This document shows, in pieces, positions 27,275 to 36,320 of a stretch of DNA of 64,000 bases. Source of the stretch: Gracilimonas sp040877545 (GTDB lineage Bacteria > Bacteroidota > Rhodothermia > Balneolales > Balneolaceae); NCBI GenBank assembly GCA_040877545.1, contig JBBDNN010000077.1:8168-72167 (forward strand). Reading direction: 5' to 3'. Position 1 is the stretch's first letter, and each line of letters opens with the position of its first letter. The position numbers and the translations under genes were made by a program. The notes under the pieces were generated by a model. The model was not told where the DNA came from and did no database searches. It saw only the letters and a program-made list of their open reading frames with translations.

Positions 27275-27481
27275 TTTTTCTCTTTCCATTTTAAAGAAGG
27301 AAACAATCGGTTGCACAAGTTATTGGTAATAATTTTCAGAAGAAACCTCAGCTTTCTTGTATGCCATATTATGCCGTAGTGAATATTATGACACAATTTT
27401 CTTAATAATTAGTATATCACTTTCTGTTTTCTTACTACTTTTCAACAATGGGGAAAGCATCATATTTTTTATATATTCCGC

Positions 27482-27493
27482 GCAATCGATTAC
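27482..27493. promoter_or_regulatory. Putative LacI-type operator (AATCGATT class) before kduI
   Basis: GCAATCGATTAC, centred on the palindrome AATCGATT, ends 21 bases before the kduI start codon. The same core, in a longer near-perfect palindrome, precedes kdgK at 31589-31610. I infer it is read by the LacI protein encoded in this operon at 30501. Confidence 0.55.
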
Positions 27494-27514
27494 ATCAATA
27501 AAAAATTTATAGTC

Positions 27515-28354
27515 ATGCCTGTCAATTATTCTATTCGCTATGCTTCCAATCCAGATGATGCCAACAACTACAATACGAAGCGCCTGAGAGATGATTTCCT
27601 GATACAGAATATGTTCACCTCCGGTGACATTAACCTGGTTTACTCCCATTATGACAGATATATCGTAGGGGGCGCTAAGCCGGGATCTAAAGCCTTAAAA
27701 CTGGAAACTATAGATCCGCTTAAAGCAGATTATTTTTTGGAAAGACGCGAGTTGGGTGTCATAAATGTGGGAGAAAAGGGAACGGTAAAAGTTGGTAATC
27801 AGGAGTATGAATTAGATTACAAAGAAGCGTTGTATGTTGGCAGAGGGGAGAAGAAAGTGAGTTTCGAACAAAAGGATGGCAGTCAGCCTTTATTCTACCT
27901 GAATTCAGCACCTGCCCATCATGCCTATCCCACCAAAAAGGTTGCGCAGAAAGATGCCGAAATCGTAGAACTCGGTTCTCTTGAAACTTCCAATCACCGG
28001 GTAATTCGAAAATTGATTGTGAATAGTATAGTAGAGACTTGTCAGCTACAGATGGGAATGACTCAGCTTGAGCCGGGAAGTGTTTGGAATACCATGCCTG
28101 CTCATGTTCATAATCGCCGGATGGAAGCTTATTTCTATTTTGAAGTTCCTGAAGATCAGGTGGTGTGTCATTTTATGGGCGAGCCAGAAAATACACGTCA
28201 TATCTGGCTGCAAAATAATGAAGCCGTGTTATCTCCCCCCTGGTCTATTCATTGCGGCTCCGGAACAAGCAATTACACCTTTATATGGGGAATGGCCGGA
28301 GAAAACCTGGATTACGGAGACATGGATAAACTTGCTCCAACCGACCTGAAATAA
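27515..28354 (+). CDS. kduI: 5-keto-4-deoxyuronate isomerase (5-dehydro-4-deoxy-D-glucuronate isomerase)
   Basis: Cytoplasmic cupin enzyme that isomerises 5-keto-4-deoxyuronate, the rearranged unsaturated galacturonate, to 2,5-diketo-3-deoxygluconate. The 279-residue length matches the family. The zinc site is intact: H197, H199 and E204 in PAHVHNRRMEAYFYF and H246 in PPWSIHCGSGTSNYTFIWG, nearly the same numbering as E. coli KduI. It is the first gene of the plus-strand operon; kduD follows after 32 bases. A CAATCGATT operator-like site lies immediately upstream. Confidence 0.97.
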   Translation: MPVNYSIRYASNPDDANNYNTKRLRDDFLIQNMFTSGDINLVYSHYDRYIVGGAKPGSKALKLETIDPLKADYFLERRELGVINVGEKGTVKVGNQEYELDYKEALYVGRGEKKVSFEQKDGSQPLFYLNSAPAHHAYPTKKVAQKDAEIVELGSLETSNHRVIRKLIVNSIVETCQLQMGMTQLEPGSVWNTMPAHVHNRRMEAYFYFEVPEDQVVCHFMGEPENTRHIWLQNNEAVLSPPWSIHCGSGTSNYTFIWGMAGENLDYGDMDKLAPTDLK

Positions 28355-28386
28355 AACAGCATCATTTCAATCCAAAAGAAATCATT

Positions 28387-29172
28387 ATGAATTCACTCTT
28401 CGATTTAACTGGAAAACGAGCTTTTGTAACCGGTGCCACCCACGGACTAGGAATGGCCATGGCTATGGGTTTGGCTGAAGCCGGGGCTGAATTAATTGTG
28501 AATGGTACTACTCCAAAAAAAATGGATAAAGCCATCGAAAAATATGAAGCCGCAGGTCATACTGTGAATGGCTACATTTTTGATGTCACAGATGAGGCCA
28601 AAGCCAAAGAACATGTGGATAAAATTGAGAAGGAAATTGGCCCAATTGATATTCTGGTAAATAATGCCGGCATCATAAAACGGGTTCCCCTGCAGGATAT
28701 GGAAGTAGAAGAATATCGCAAAGTCATTGATGTGGACCTGGCAGGCCCGTTCATTATGGCCAAACAGGTGGTAAAATATATGATCGAACGCAAAGAAGGC
28801 AAGATCATCAATATCTGTTCTATGATGACCGAATTGGGGCGCGATACCGTAGGAGCTTATGCCGCCGCCAAAGGAGGCTTGAAAATGCTTACCCAAAGTA
28901 TGGCTACCGAATGGGCAAAATATAATATCCAGTCAAATGGAATTGGGCCGGGATATTTTGCCACTTCCCAGACAGAGCCGATCCGAAAAGACGGACATCC
29001 TTTCAATGATTTCATCATTCAGCGAACACCAGCCGGGCGCTGGGGAGATCCCTCCGATCTTGCCGGTACAGCTGTTTTTCTTTCATCCAAAGCCAGCGAC
29101 TTTGTAAACGGCCAAATTGTATATGTAGATGGCGGAATACTTGCCACTATCGGAAAACCTGCTAACGAATAA
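28387..29172 (+). CDS. kduD: 2-dehydro-3-deoxy-D-gluconate 5-dehydrogenase (SDR family)
   Basis: NAD(P)-dependent short-chain dehydrogenase that reduces 2,5-diketo-3-deoxygluconate to KDG. The 261-residue protein has the cofactor loop TGATHGLG (15-22), NNAG (92-95) and the catalytic S145, Y158 and K162 (AYAAAKGG). The C-terminal QRTPAGRWGDPSDLAGTAVF and VNGQIVYVDGG are typical of KduD. It directly follows kduI, which makes its substrate, and precedes the DUF4861 gene by nine bases. Confidence 0.95.
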   Translation: MNSLFDLTGKRAFVTGATHGLGMAMAMGLAEAGAELIVNGTTPKKMDKAIEKYEAAGHTVNGYIFDVTDEAKAKEHVDKIEKEIGPIDILVNNAGIIKRVPLQDMEVEEYRKVIDVDLAGPFIMAKQVVKYMIERKEGKIINICSMMTELGRDTVGAYAAAKGGLKMLTQSMATEWAKYNIQSNGIGPGYFATSQTEPIRKDGHPFNDFIIQRTPAGRWGDPSDLAGTAVFLSSKASDFVNGQIVYVDGGILATIGKPANE

Positions 29173-29181
29173 TTATAATTT

Positions 29182-30474
29182 ATGAAACGAAGAAATCGCA
29201 TCTCCACAAACACCCTTATTTTTGTACTGCTTCCTTTTCTTTTTTTAGGATGTAATAATGATAATTCTGATTTCACCCTCACGAATGACTCGGAAATAGA
29301 CCGTGAAGATGAGCCTATAATTCTTAGCAGAGACATGATCACTGAGAAGTTGGATTCCATACCAGATGGAAAAATCCCAGTGCCGTATATCGGCGAGGAA
29401 GATATCCCAACACAAGCTGATGATATTGACATGGACGGCCAATGGGATGAGCTGGCTTTTACCCTTACTATTGCCGCCGGAGAAAGTAAAAGAATTGCAC
29501 TTCGGTTTGTGGATGAAAATGAGTACCCGGAATTTATCCAAAAAACCAATGTGCGTTTTGGAGTGAAAGAGGGTTCGGGCGTTAATCCGGTGGAAGAATT
29601 AACACTGACCGCCGATGAACTCCCGGTTCCGCCTTTTGGACGTTTTCAAATGGACGGCCCCGCCTGGGAAAATGATAAAGTTGGATTTCGACAATATATT
29701 GATGGCAGAAATGGCCGTGACCTTTATGGAAAAACATCCTCCGAAATGGCCCTGGAGACGGTGGGAATTTCAGAGGAAGGCGAACTGGTGGATAATTACC
29801 ACGAGATGCTGCCCTGGGGAAGGGATATTCTTGCGGTCGGTAATTCTCTCGGATTAGGCGGCCTGGGAATTATGCAATATGGAGAACCGACCCGCCTGGG
29901 GATTCGCATGGATGCTGAACGGAATAATGTGGATACCACAAAATATCAGCTTATTACTGAGGGGCCGGTTCGATCCATTTTCAGATTAACATACTCAGGC
30001 TGGGATTTAGGAAACCGAAAGATCAACCTGGTAAACGATGTGAGTATTTGGGCCGGCACCTACAGTCATACCAACAAAGTTAAATTAACCAACAGTGATG
30101 CATCCGATACCCTGGTGGTAGGTCTGGTAAATATCCACAATGATAACCCCCCTGAGTTGATAGAAGGAAGTGAAGCAGATTATTCCGCATTCTACACACA
30201 TGATCAGCAGACTTATGATAAAGGCTGGTTTTTAGGAATGGGATTAATTTTCCCTGATGAAAATTACCTGGGACATCGTGAGGCACCGGATTCAGGCCTT
30301 GGCGTTACCAACAGCTTTCTGACTTTGTTTGAACTGGAAGAAGATGAGTGGCTGGAATATCATGTATTTGCAGGATGGGAATTGAGTGATGAAAAATTCC
30401 AGGACGAAAATAATTTTCGGGATTTCATTTCCACAGAGCTCCAAAAAATTGCAAAACCCGTAAGTGTTGAGTAA
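29182..30474 (+). CDS. DUF4861-family lipoprotein
   Basis: A 430-residue protein with a signal peptide and lipobox ending FLFLGC (Cys24), so probably periplasmic or outer-membrane anchored. The body is beta-rich and matches what I know as DUF4861: VGFRQYIDGRNGRDLYGKTS, NYHEMLPWGRDILAVGNSLG and VKLTNSDASDTLVVGLVNIH. Genes of this kind are often next to kduI/kduD in pectin or other uronate loci, which points to a polysaccharide lyase or hydrolase-like role on uronate-containing oligomers. That is inference from neighbourhood; no catalytic residues can be assigned. It is followed 26 bases later by the lacI gene. Confidence 0.8.
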   Translation: MKRRNRISTNTLIFVLLPFLFLGCNNDNSDFTLTNDSEIDREDEPIILSRDMITEKLDSIPDGKIPVPYIGEEDIPTQADDIDMDGQWDELAFTLTIAAGESKRIALRFVDENEYPEFIQKTNVRFGVKEGSGVNPVEELTLTADELPVPPFGRFQMDGPAWENDKVGFRQYIDGRNGRDLYGKTSSEMALETVGISEEGELVDNYHEMLPWGRDILAVGNSLGLGGLGIMQYGEPTRLGIRMDAERNNVDTTKYQLITEGPVRSIFRLTYSGWDLGNRKINLVNDVSIWAGTYSHTNKVKLTNSDASDTLVVGLVNIHNDNPPELIEGSEADYSAFYTHDQQTYDKGWFLGMGLIFPDENYLGHREAPDSGLGVTNSFLTLFELEEDEWLEYHVFAGWELSDEKFQDENNFRDFISTELQKIAKPVSVE

Positions 30475-30500
30475 TGATTTTTTCTTTTTAAAAAACCTGC

Positions 30501-31532
30501 ATGGCCAATAAAAAAACAACGATTCATGACATCGCCCGGGAGTTAGAAATAACGGCCTCTACGGTTTCGAGGGCTTTGAAAGATCATCCCCGAATCAGCG
30601 AATCAACAAAAAAGTCGGTATTGGCGATGGCTGAGGAAATGAATTATCAGCCCAACAGTATTGCAGCAGCTCTTCGCAGGGGAACGAGTAATTTAGTTGG
30701 AATTATTATCCCAACCGCAGACCGGAACTTCTTTGCATCTGTGGTTCGGGGTGTGGAAGATGTGCTAAAAGATACCAGCTATAATGTGATTATTTGCCAG
30801 TCTGACGATTCCCTCGAAAAAGAAAAATCAAATATAAAAGCTCTTCTCGAAGCACAGGTGGATGGAATTTTTGCATCTTACGCCAAGGAAACCACTAATT
30901 TTGACCATTATAAAACAGTGATAAAAAGAGGTATTCCGCTCATTCTTTTCGACCGCATACAAGAATCATTTGACGTGGATGCGGTAGGTGTGGATGATTA
31001 TGTGGGCGCCTATAAAGCAACTGAGCATTTGATAGAGCAAGGCTGTAAAAAAATTGTGCACTTTGCGGGCCCGGATAATGTTAGTATTTACCGCGACCGC
31101 AAGCGTGGATATGAGGAAGCACTGAAGAGAAATAATATGCTTGTTGATGAAGATTTAATTCTAACCAGCGACCTAAAATTAGAAACCGGCAGAAGCCTTA
31201 CCCGTGAGATCATTTCCGGAGGCAATATACCCGATGCTATTTTCTCAGCCAGTGACTATAGTGCCATGGGAGCTATGGAAATTTTAAAAAAAGAAGGATA
31301 TAAAATACCGGAAGATGTAGCCATTGTTGGCTTTAGTAATGAGTCATTTACCTCTCTGGTTGACCCGGCTTTGTCGACGGTTGATCAGCACAGTAAAAAA
31401 ATGGGACAGTTTACAGCCAATATGTTTTTGGAAAGAATGAAAAATAAAGCAGCTACTCATACTCCTTCAAAAACAATTTTAAACCCGGAACTCATTATTC
31501 GGAAGTCTTCGCTGCGAGCAGAAAACCCATGA
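30501..31532 (+). CDS. LacI-family transcriptional regulator of uronate catabolism
   Basis: A 343-residue regulator: N-terminal helix-turn-helix (TIHDIARELEITASTVSRAL, about 7-26), hinge helix (NSIAAALRRGTSNLVGII) and a periplasmic-binding-protein-like effector domain (HLIEQGCKKIVHFAGPDNV, IPDAIFSASDYSAMGAMEIL). It ends the kduI-kduD-DUF4861 operon, and a near-perfect 22-bp palindrome follows in the gap to kdgK. I infer that it represses kduI and kdgK units through the AATCGATT sites, released by KDG or a related intermediate. It is full-length, unlike the LacI gene cut at the window start. Confidence 0.93.
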   Translation: MANKKTTIHDIARELEITASTVSRALKDHPRISESTKKSVLAMAEEMNYQPNSIAAALRRGTSNLVGIIIPTADRNFFASVVRGVEDVLKDTSYNVIICQSDDSLEKEKSNIKALLEAQVDGIFASYAKETTNFDHYKTVIKRGIPLILFDRIQESFDVDAVGVDDYVGAYKATEHLIEQGCKKIVHFAGPDNVSIYRDRKRGYEEALKRNNMLVDEDLILTSDLKLETGRSLTREIISGGNIPDAIFSASDYSAMGAMEILKKEGYKIPEDVAIVGFSNESFTSLVDPALSTVDQHSKKMGQFTANMFLERMKNKAATHTPSKTILNPELIIRKSSLRAENP

Positions 31533-31588
31533 TAATAATGTTGAATTTTTTAAGATTTTTGGTTGCTAAAATTAGATACAATCAGTTA

Positions 31589-31610
31589 CTTGTACAATCG
31601 ATTGCACAAG
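31589..31610. promoter_or_regulatory. Near-perfect 22-bp palindrome, putative LacI operator before kdgK
   Basis: CTTGTACAATC followed by GATTGCACAAG forms a 22-bp inverted repeat with one mismatched pair, centred on AATCGATT, 62 bases upstream of the kdgK start. It shares its core with the site before kduI. Symmetry, CG centre and position are typical for LacI-family binding. Confidence 0.7.
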
Positions 31611-31671
31611 CATCTTTTTAATATTCAGAATCTTTAGATAATCTAAACCAGCTAAACAATTTTACCCCACC

Positions 31672-32709
31672 ATGAAAAAAGTCGTCACATTTGGAGAGAT
31701 TATGCTTCGGCTCTCTCCACCGGGATTTCTTAGATTTTCACAAGCTGATACATTCGATGTGGTTTATGGAGGCGGAGAATCCAATGTTGCCGTGTCCCTT
31801 GCCAATTATGACATTCCGGTAGAATTTGTCACCTGCCTTCCAAAAAATGATATTGGCGAATGCGCCCTGATGGAATTACGAAAACGCAATGTTGGCACCG
31901 GCCATATTGTGCGGGAAGGGGAACGGCTTGGTATTTACTTTCTGGAAACGGGCGCAGTAAGCCGAGGCAGTAAAGTGATTTATGACCGCGCTCATTCTGC
32001 CATCTCCACTATTAAAAAAGACACTATCGATTGGGAAAAAGTATTTGCTGATGCAGGATGGTTTCACTGGACCGGCATCACCCCTGCCCTTTCGCAAGGC
32101 GCCGCTGATGTTTGCCTCGAAGCCATTCAGGCAGCGAATGAATTGGGAGTTACGGTGTCAACAGATTTAAATTATCGCGCCAAACTTTGGAAATATGGCA
32201 AAGAACCCGGCGAAGTAATGCCTGCTCTTGTAGAAGGTTGTGATATTATTCTCGGGAATGAAGAAGACGCCGAAAAACACTTTGGCATTCACCCCGAAAA
32301 TGTAGATATCACACAAGGCGAGTCTATGGATAGTCAGGCGTATTTGTCAGTTTGTAAACAATTAATGGAGCGATTTCCACGTGCGAAAAAAGTAATTACC
32401 ACTTTAAGGGGTTCCATAAGTGCCTCTCATAATAGCTGGGCGGGAGTACTTTATAACGGTGATAATTTTCTCGAATCCCGGACCTATCAAATCACACATA
32501 TTGTAGATCGGGTTGGCGGCGGTGATTCTTTTATGGGCGGACTTATTTACGGGTTGTTGACTTATAACGATGACGACCAAAAAGCACTGGATTTTGCAGT
32601 GGCGACTTCGTGCCTAAAACATACCATTTATGGAGACGCTAACCTGGTAACTATTGATGAGGTTGAAAAACTAATGGAGGGGGATGCTTCAGGACGCGTT
32701 TCCCGATAA
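31672..32709 (+). CDS. kdgK: 2-dehydro-3-deoxygluconate kinase (PfkB family)
   Basis: Phosphorylates KDG to KDPG with ATP. The 345-residue protein has the N-terminal GGGESNVAVSLA (34-45) of KDG kinases, STDLNYRAKLWKYGKEP, and the PfkB signature with catalytic D285 in DRVGGGDSFMGGLIYGL. It stands where the KduI/KduD and UxaC/UxaE branches meet. It is preceded by a near-perfect operator palindrome; the aldolase gene follows after 126 bases. Confidence 0.94.
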   Translation: MKKVVTFGEIMLRLSPPGFLRFSQADTFDVVYGGGESNVAVSLANYDIPVEFVTCLPKNDIGECALMELRKRNVGTGHIVREGERLGIYFLETGAVSRGSKVIYDRAHSAISTIKKDTIDWEKVFADAGWFHWTGITPALSQGAADVCLEAIQAANELGVTVSTDLNYRAKLWKYGKEPGEVMPALVEGCDIILGNEEDAEKHFGIHPENVDITQGESMDSQAYLSVCKQLMERFPRAKKVITTLRGSISASHNSWAGVLYNGDNFLESRTYQITHIVDRVGGGDSFMGGLIYGLLTYNDDDQKALDFAVATSCLKHTIYGDANLVTIDEVEKLMEGDASGRVSR

Positions 32710-32835
32710 TTATTTCCACCTTTTTTTCACATATTTTAAGCAGTATTTCAATTACCTGGTTGATATCAACTGGATTTATTAATATTTATCTGCGCGATGA
32801 TACCATTATTCAAAATTAATTTTCAAATCTGATAC

Positions 32836-33507
32836 ATGGCAAGATTTTCACGAATACAGGTAGCATCCGTGATGGAAGAAACCGGACTTGTTCCCCTTTT
32901 CTATCATGCTGATTTAGACGTATGCAAGCAGGTGCTGACCGCTTGTTATAAGGGAGGGGCCAGAATTCTCGAATTTACCAACCGGGGTGATTATGCCCAT
33001 GAAGTTTTTGGTGACCTCAATAAATTTGCAGCAGAAAACCTGCCCGAAATGATCCTTGGTGTCGGTTCTTTAACCGATGCCGGAACCGCTTCTTTATATA
33101 TGCAGCTGGGCGCCAATTTTGTGGTAACGCCGGTGCTTCGTGAGGATATCGCCGTGGTTTGCAACAGGCGTAAAATCTTATGGTCGCCCGGTTGCGGTTC
33201 CCTGACAGAAATTGCAGCAGCTGAAGAACTTGGAGCAGAAATCATTAAAGTATTTCCCGGCAGTCAACTTGGCCCCGGTTTTGTAAAAGCTATAAAAGGC
33301 CCTTGCCCCTGGACGAGCATCATGCCAACCGGTGGAGTTTCAGCTGAGAAAGAAAATTTAAAATCTTGGTTTGATGCAGGTGTAAGTTGTGTGGGAATGG
33401 GATCGAAGCTTGTCACCAAAGAATTTTTAAAAAACGAAGATTACGAGGGCTTGGAAAAGCACGTAACGAACACTATTGAACTCATAAAATCTCTACGGGA
33501 TAAATAA
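32836..33507 (+). CDS. eda: 2-keto-3-deoxy-6-phosphogluconate aldolase
   Basis: Class I aldolase splitting KDPG into pyruvate and glyceraldehyde 3-phosphate, the last dedicated step of the pathway. The 223-residue TIM-barrel product has the Schiff-base lysine K138 in EIIKVFPGSQLGP, E46 in ILEFTNRG, and the phosphate-binding IMPTGGVSAEKENL and GMGSKLV loops. The 126-base gap from kdgK contains a small palindrome (GTTGATATCAAC at 32759-32770), which could be a separate regulatory site, but no clear terminator. The TRAP operon begins three bases after the stop. Confidence 0.93.
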   Translation: MARFSRIQVASVMEETGLVPLFYHADLDVCKQVLTACYKGGARILEFTNRGDYAHEVFGDLNKFAAENLPEMILGVGSLTDAGTASLYMQLGANFVVTPVLREDIAVVCNRRKILWSPGCGSLTEIAAAEELGAEIIKVFPGSQLGPGFVKAIKGPCPWTSIMPTGGVSAEKENLKSWFDAGVSCVGMGSKLVTKEFLKNEDYEGLEKHVTNTIELIKSLRDK

Positions 33508-33510
33508 TAC

Positions 33511-34494
33511 ATGTTCAACCGAATAATACTTCTTACCTGTATATCATTATTAGGATTTGCCGGCTGTAGCGAAATTATCACCGACAAAAAAACAATTCGT
33601 TTAGCCCATGCCCTTAGTACAAATCATCCGGTTCATCTGGGAATGGAGCGAATGGCTGAGCTTGTGGAAGAAAAATCTGACGGGAAATTAATCATCACTA
33701 TTTTCCCCAGTCAACAGTTGGGTTCTGAGCGGGAAGCACTTGAACTTCTTCAAATTGGAAGTATCGGGATGACCAAAGTATCTTCGGCCGCCCTTGAAAA
33801 TTTTGTACCGGAGTTGAGGGTTTACAGCCTCCCCTATCTTTTCAAAGACGATGAGCATATTCTTTCGGTACTGGATGGTGAAATCGGGCGAGAACTACTT
33901 TTGGCTGGAGAAGATTACTGGCTTCGCGGGCTTACTTATTATGATGCGGGAAAACGCAGTTTTTATACAAAAGACCGGCCTATTGAAACTCCCGATGATC
34001 TTCGCGGCCTGAAAATAAGGGTGATGGAAAGTCAAATGGCGGTGACAATGGTTCGGATGATGAATGGCTCTCCTACTCCAATATCCTGGGGCGAATTATA
34101 TACAGCTCTTCAGCAAGGTGTGGTTGATGGCGCTGAAAACAACTCTCCTTCTTTCCTGGCATCCCGGCATTATGAAGTAGCCAAATATTATAGCCTGGAC
34201 GAACATACCATGCTGCCAGACCTGCTTTTGATCAGCACCAATCACTGGGCTAACCTGAACGAACAAGAGCAAACCTGGCTGCAGGAAGCCGCTGATTCTT
34301 CGGCTGTATATCAACGCCAGCTGTGGGCAGAGGCAGAAATTGAAGCTCTCGAAATAGTAGAGGAAGCAGGTGTGGAAATTAACTACCCCGACAAAGAACC
34401 GTTTATGGAAGCGACAGCTCCCTTATATGAGCAGTATAAAAATACTGATCCCGACTTTTATAACCTGATCCAGCGAATTCTGGATGAACAGTAG
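33511..34494 (+). CDS. dctP: TRAP transporter substrate-binding protein (DctP family), probably for uronates
   Basis: Periplasmic receptor that delivers a carboxylate to the DctQM membrane unit. The 327-residue protein has a lipobox ending GFAGC (Cys19) and typical DctP stretches: TIRLAHALSTNHPVHLGMER, FPSQQLGSEREALELLQIGS, DLRGLKIRVMESQ (arginine for carboxylate binding) and ALQQGVVDGAENNSPSF. Starting three bases after the eda stop and followed by dctQ and dctM, it is most likely a galacturonate/glucuronate importer. Ligand assignment comes from operon context. Confidence 0.92.
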   Translation: MFNRIILLTCISLLGFAGCSEIITDKKTIRLAHALSTNHPVHLGMERMAELVEEKSDGKLIITIFPSQQLGSEREALELLQIGSIGMTKVSSAALENFVPELRVYSLPYLFKDDEHILSVLDGEIGRELLLAGEDYWLRGLTYYDAGKRSFYTKDRPIETPDDLRGLKIRVMESQMAVTMVRMMNGSPTPISWGELYTALQQGVVDGAENNSPSFLASRHYEVAKYYSLDEHTMLPDLLLISTNHWANLNEQEQTWLQEAADSSAVYQRQLWAEAEIEALEIVEEAGVEINYPDKEPFMEATAPLYEQYKNTDPDFYNLIQRILDEQ

Positions 34495-34996
34495 AAAATT
34501 TATGAAAACATTTAACCGCTATCTTGGTCACTTCCTGGCATTTTTAATGGCAGTAATGCTCATCAGTGTTTGCTGGCAAGTGATTACCCGTTATTTTTTA
34601 GCTTCATCCAGCTCTTTTACCGACGAACTCGCCAGATATTTATTAATCTGGATCGGAATGCTTGGTGCCGCCTATGCATCAGGGCAAAAGATGCATCTTG
34701 CTATTGATCTGTTGCCGGGGAAACTTGGAGGTAAAGCCAAAGACCGCCTCGCCATATTTATAAACCTGCTAATTATTTTATTTGCTGTCACTACCATGAT
34801 CATTGGCGGAATTTGGCTGGTATACATCACTTACACTCTTGGGCAAATTTCTGCCGCTATGCAAGTGCCGCTGGCGTATGTCTATGCGATACTCCCGGTA
34901 AGCGGACTGTTAATAGTTATCTATAAAATTCAGGAGATTCTTTTGCTTCTTCGAATGAATGACTCTGAAGGTGCTCCAACAAACACAACATCATAA
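34484..34996 (+). CDS. dctQ: TRAP transporter small membrane subunit (DctQ family)
   Basis: A 170-residue protein with four predicted transmembrane segments, e.g. YLGHFLAFLMAVMLISVCWQ, YLLIWIGMLGAAYAS and LAIFINLLIILFAVTTMIIG. The conserved FTDELARYLLIWIGMLGAAYA block is diagnostic of DctQ. ATG 34484 overlaps dctP by 11 bases; ATG 34502 (MKTFNRYLGHF) would remove the overlap and is equally plausible. It connects DctP and DctM in the sodium-driven TRAP importer. Confidence 0.92.
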   Translation: MNSRKFMKTFNRYLGHFLAFLMAVMLISVCWQVITRYFLASSSSFTDELARYLLIWIGMLGAAYASGQKMHLAIDLLPGKLGGKAKDRLAIFINLLIILFAVTTMIIGGIWLVYITYTLGQISAAMQVPLAYVYAILPVSGLLIVIYKIQEILLLLRMNDSEGAPTNTTS

Positions 34997-35008
34997 ACTC
35001 CCTCTTCC

Positions 35009-36304
35009 ATGGTTTTAACAGAAGTATTGATTTTAGTTATAAGTTTTGTTGTCCTGCTCGGAATTGGCGTACCCATTGCCTGGAGCATTGGATTATCCGG
35101 TTTATTCACCTTGGTAGTAAGTATAGATGCATTGCCAGCTTTTACCACTCTTGCTCAAAGAATGGGGACAGGATTAGATAGTTTCACTTTGCTTGCCATT
35201 CCCTTTTTCATTCTGGCCGGGCAGCTAATTAATAAGGGAGGTTTAGCCCAGCGGTTAATCGCTCTTGCCAAAAACCTGATGGGTTCTCTCCCGGGCGGTC
35301 TGGCACATGTTAATATAGTTGCCGCGATGCTTTTTGGTGCCATTGCAGGATCAGCGGTTGCTGCGGTTTCAGCCATTGGCTCTATCCTGGGGCCGAAAAT
35401 GGAGGAAGAAGGTTATAGCCGGGAATTTTCCGCGGCTGTAAATATCACCTCTGGTACAACGGGACTTTTGATACCCCCATCCAATATTCTCATTGTCTAC
35501 TCTCTGGCAAGCGGCGGGGTTTCCATTGCCGCATTATTTATTGCAGGGTATTTGCCAGGTATTTTAACCGGCTTATTGTTAATGATTGTTGCAGCTGTTT
35601 GGGCAAAAAAGAAGAAATTCCCGGTTGGTGAGCGTGCTAAATTCTCCGAGGTACTAAAAAGTTTTATTGATGCCTTACCTGCACTTTTACTTTTAATTAT
35701 TGTTATTGGAGGTATAATAGCCGGTATTTTTACAGCTACTGAAGCTTCTGCGATAGCGGTAGTGTATACTTTGATACTTGGTTTTGTTTACCGTGAACTT
35801 ACTATTAAAGAACTCCCCAGGGTTTTCCTGGATTCTGTTAACACCACTTCAATAGTTATGCTTTTAATTGCTACCTCCATAGCTATGTCGTGGGTGATGT
35901 CTTTTGAAGAAATTCCTCAAACGGTAACGGAAGCTATTCTTGGCTTCAGTGATAACAAGATCGTAATCCTTTTGATGATTAATGTCATCCTGTTATTAGT
36001 AGGTACTTTTATGGATATGACACCTGCCGTACTCATCTTCACTCCTATTTTCCTTCCTATAGTTATGGAGCTTGGAATAGACCCGGTCCACTTTGGTATA
36101 ATGATGATTCTAAATCTCTCCATCGGCCTTTGTACTCCACCGGTTGGAACTGTGTTATTCGTTGGCGTTGGAGTGGCGAAAACCTCTATTGTCAAAGTGG
36201 TGAAACCACTTATGCCCCTGTTTATCGCAATGATCGTGGCTTTGATGCTTATTACTTACTTCCCACAGATTAGTTTATGGCTACCTGAATTGTTTGGATT
36301 TTAA
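35009..36304 (+). CDS. dctM: TRAP transporter large membrane subunit (DctM family)
   Basis: A 431-residue polytopic membrane protein, about 12 segments, forming the transport channel. Recognisable DctM motifs are LAIPFFILAGQLINKGGLAQRL, LPGGLAHVNIVAAMLFGAIAGSAVAAVSAIG and ILNLSIGLCTPPVGTVLFVG. It lies 12 bases after dctQ and ends the plus-strand pectin catabolic operon. No clear terminator follows; the next sequence is the intergenic repeat at 36321. Confidence 0.94.
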   Translation: MVLTEVLILVISFVVLLGIGVPIAWSIGLSGLFTLVVSIDALPAFTTLAQRMGTGLDSFTLLAIPFFILAGQLINKGGLAQRLIALAKNLMGSLPGGLAHVNIVAAMLFGAIAGSAVAAVSAIGSILGPKMEEEGYSREFSAAVNITSGTTGLLIPPSNILIVYSLASGGVSIAALFIAGYLPGILTGLLLMIVAAVWAKKKKFPVGERAKFSEVLKSFIDALPALLLLIIVIGGIIAGIFTATEASAIAVVYTLILGFVYRELTIKELPRVFLDSVNTTSIVMLLIATSIAMSWVMSFEEIPQTVTEAILGFSDNKIVILLMINVILLLVGTFMDMTPAVLIFTPIFLPIVMELGIDPVHFGIMMILNLSIGLCTPPVGTVLFVGVGVAKTSIVKVVKPLMPLFIAMIVALMLITYFPQISLWLPELFGF

Positions 36305-36320
36305 ATCGTGGTGCGGGTGG

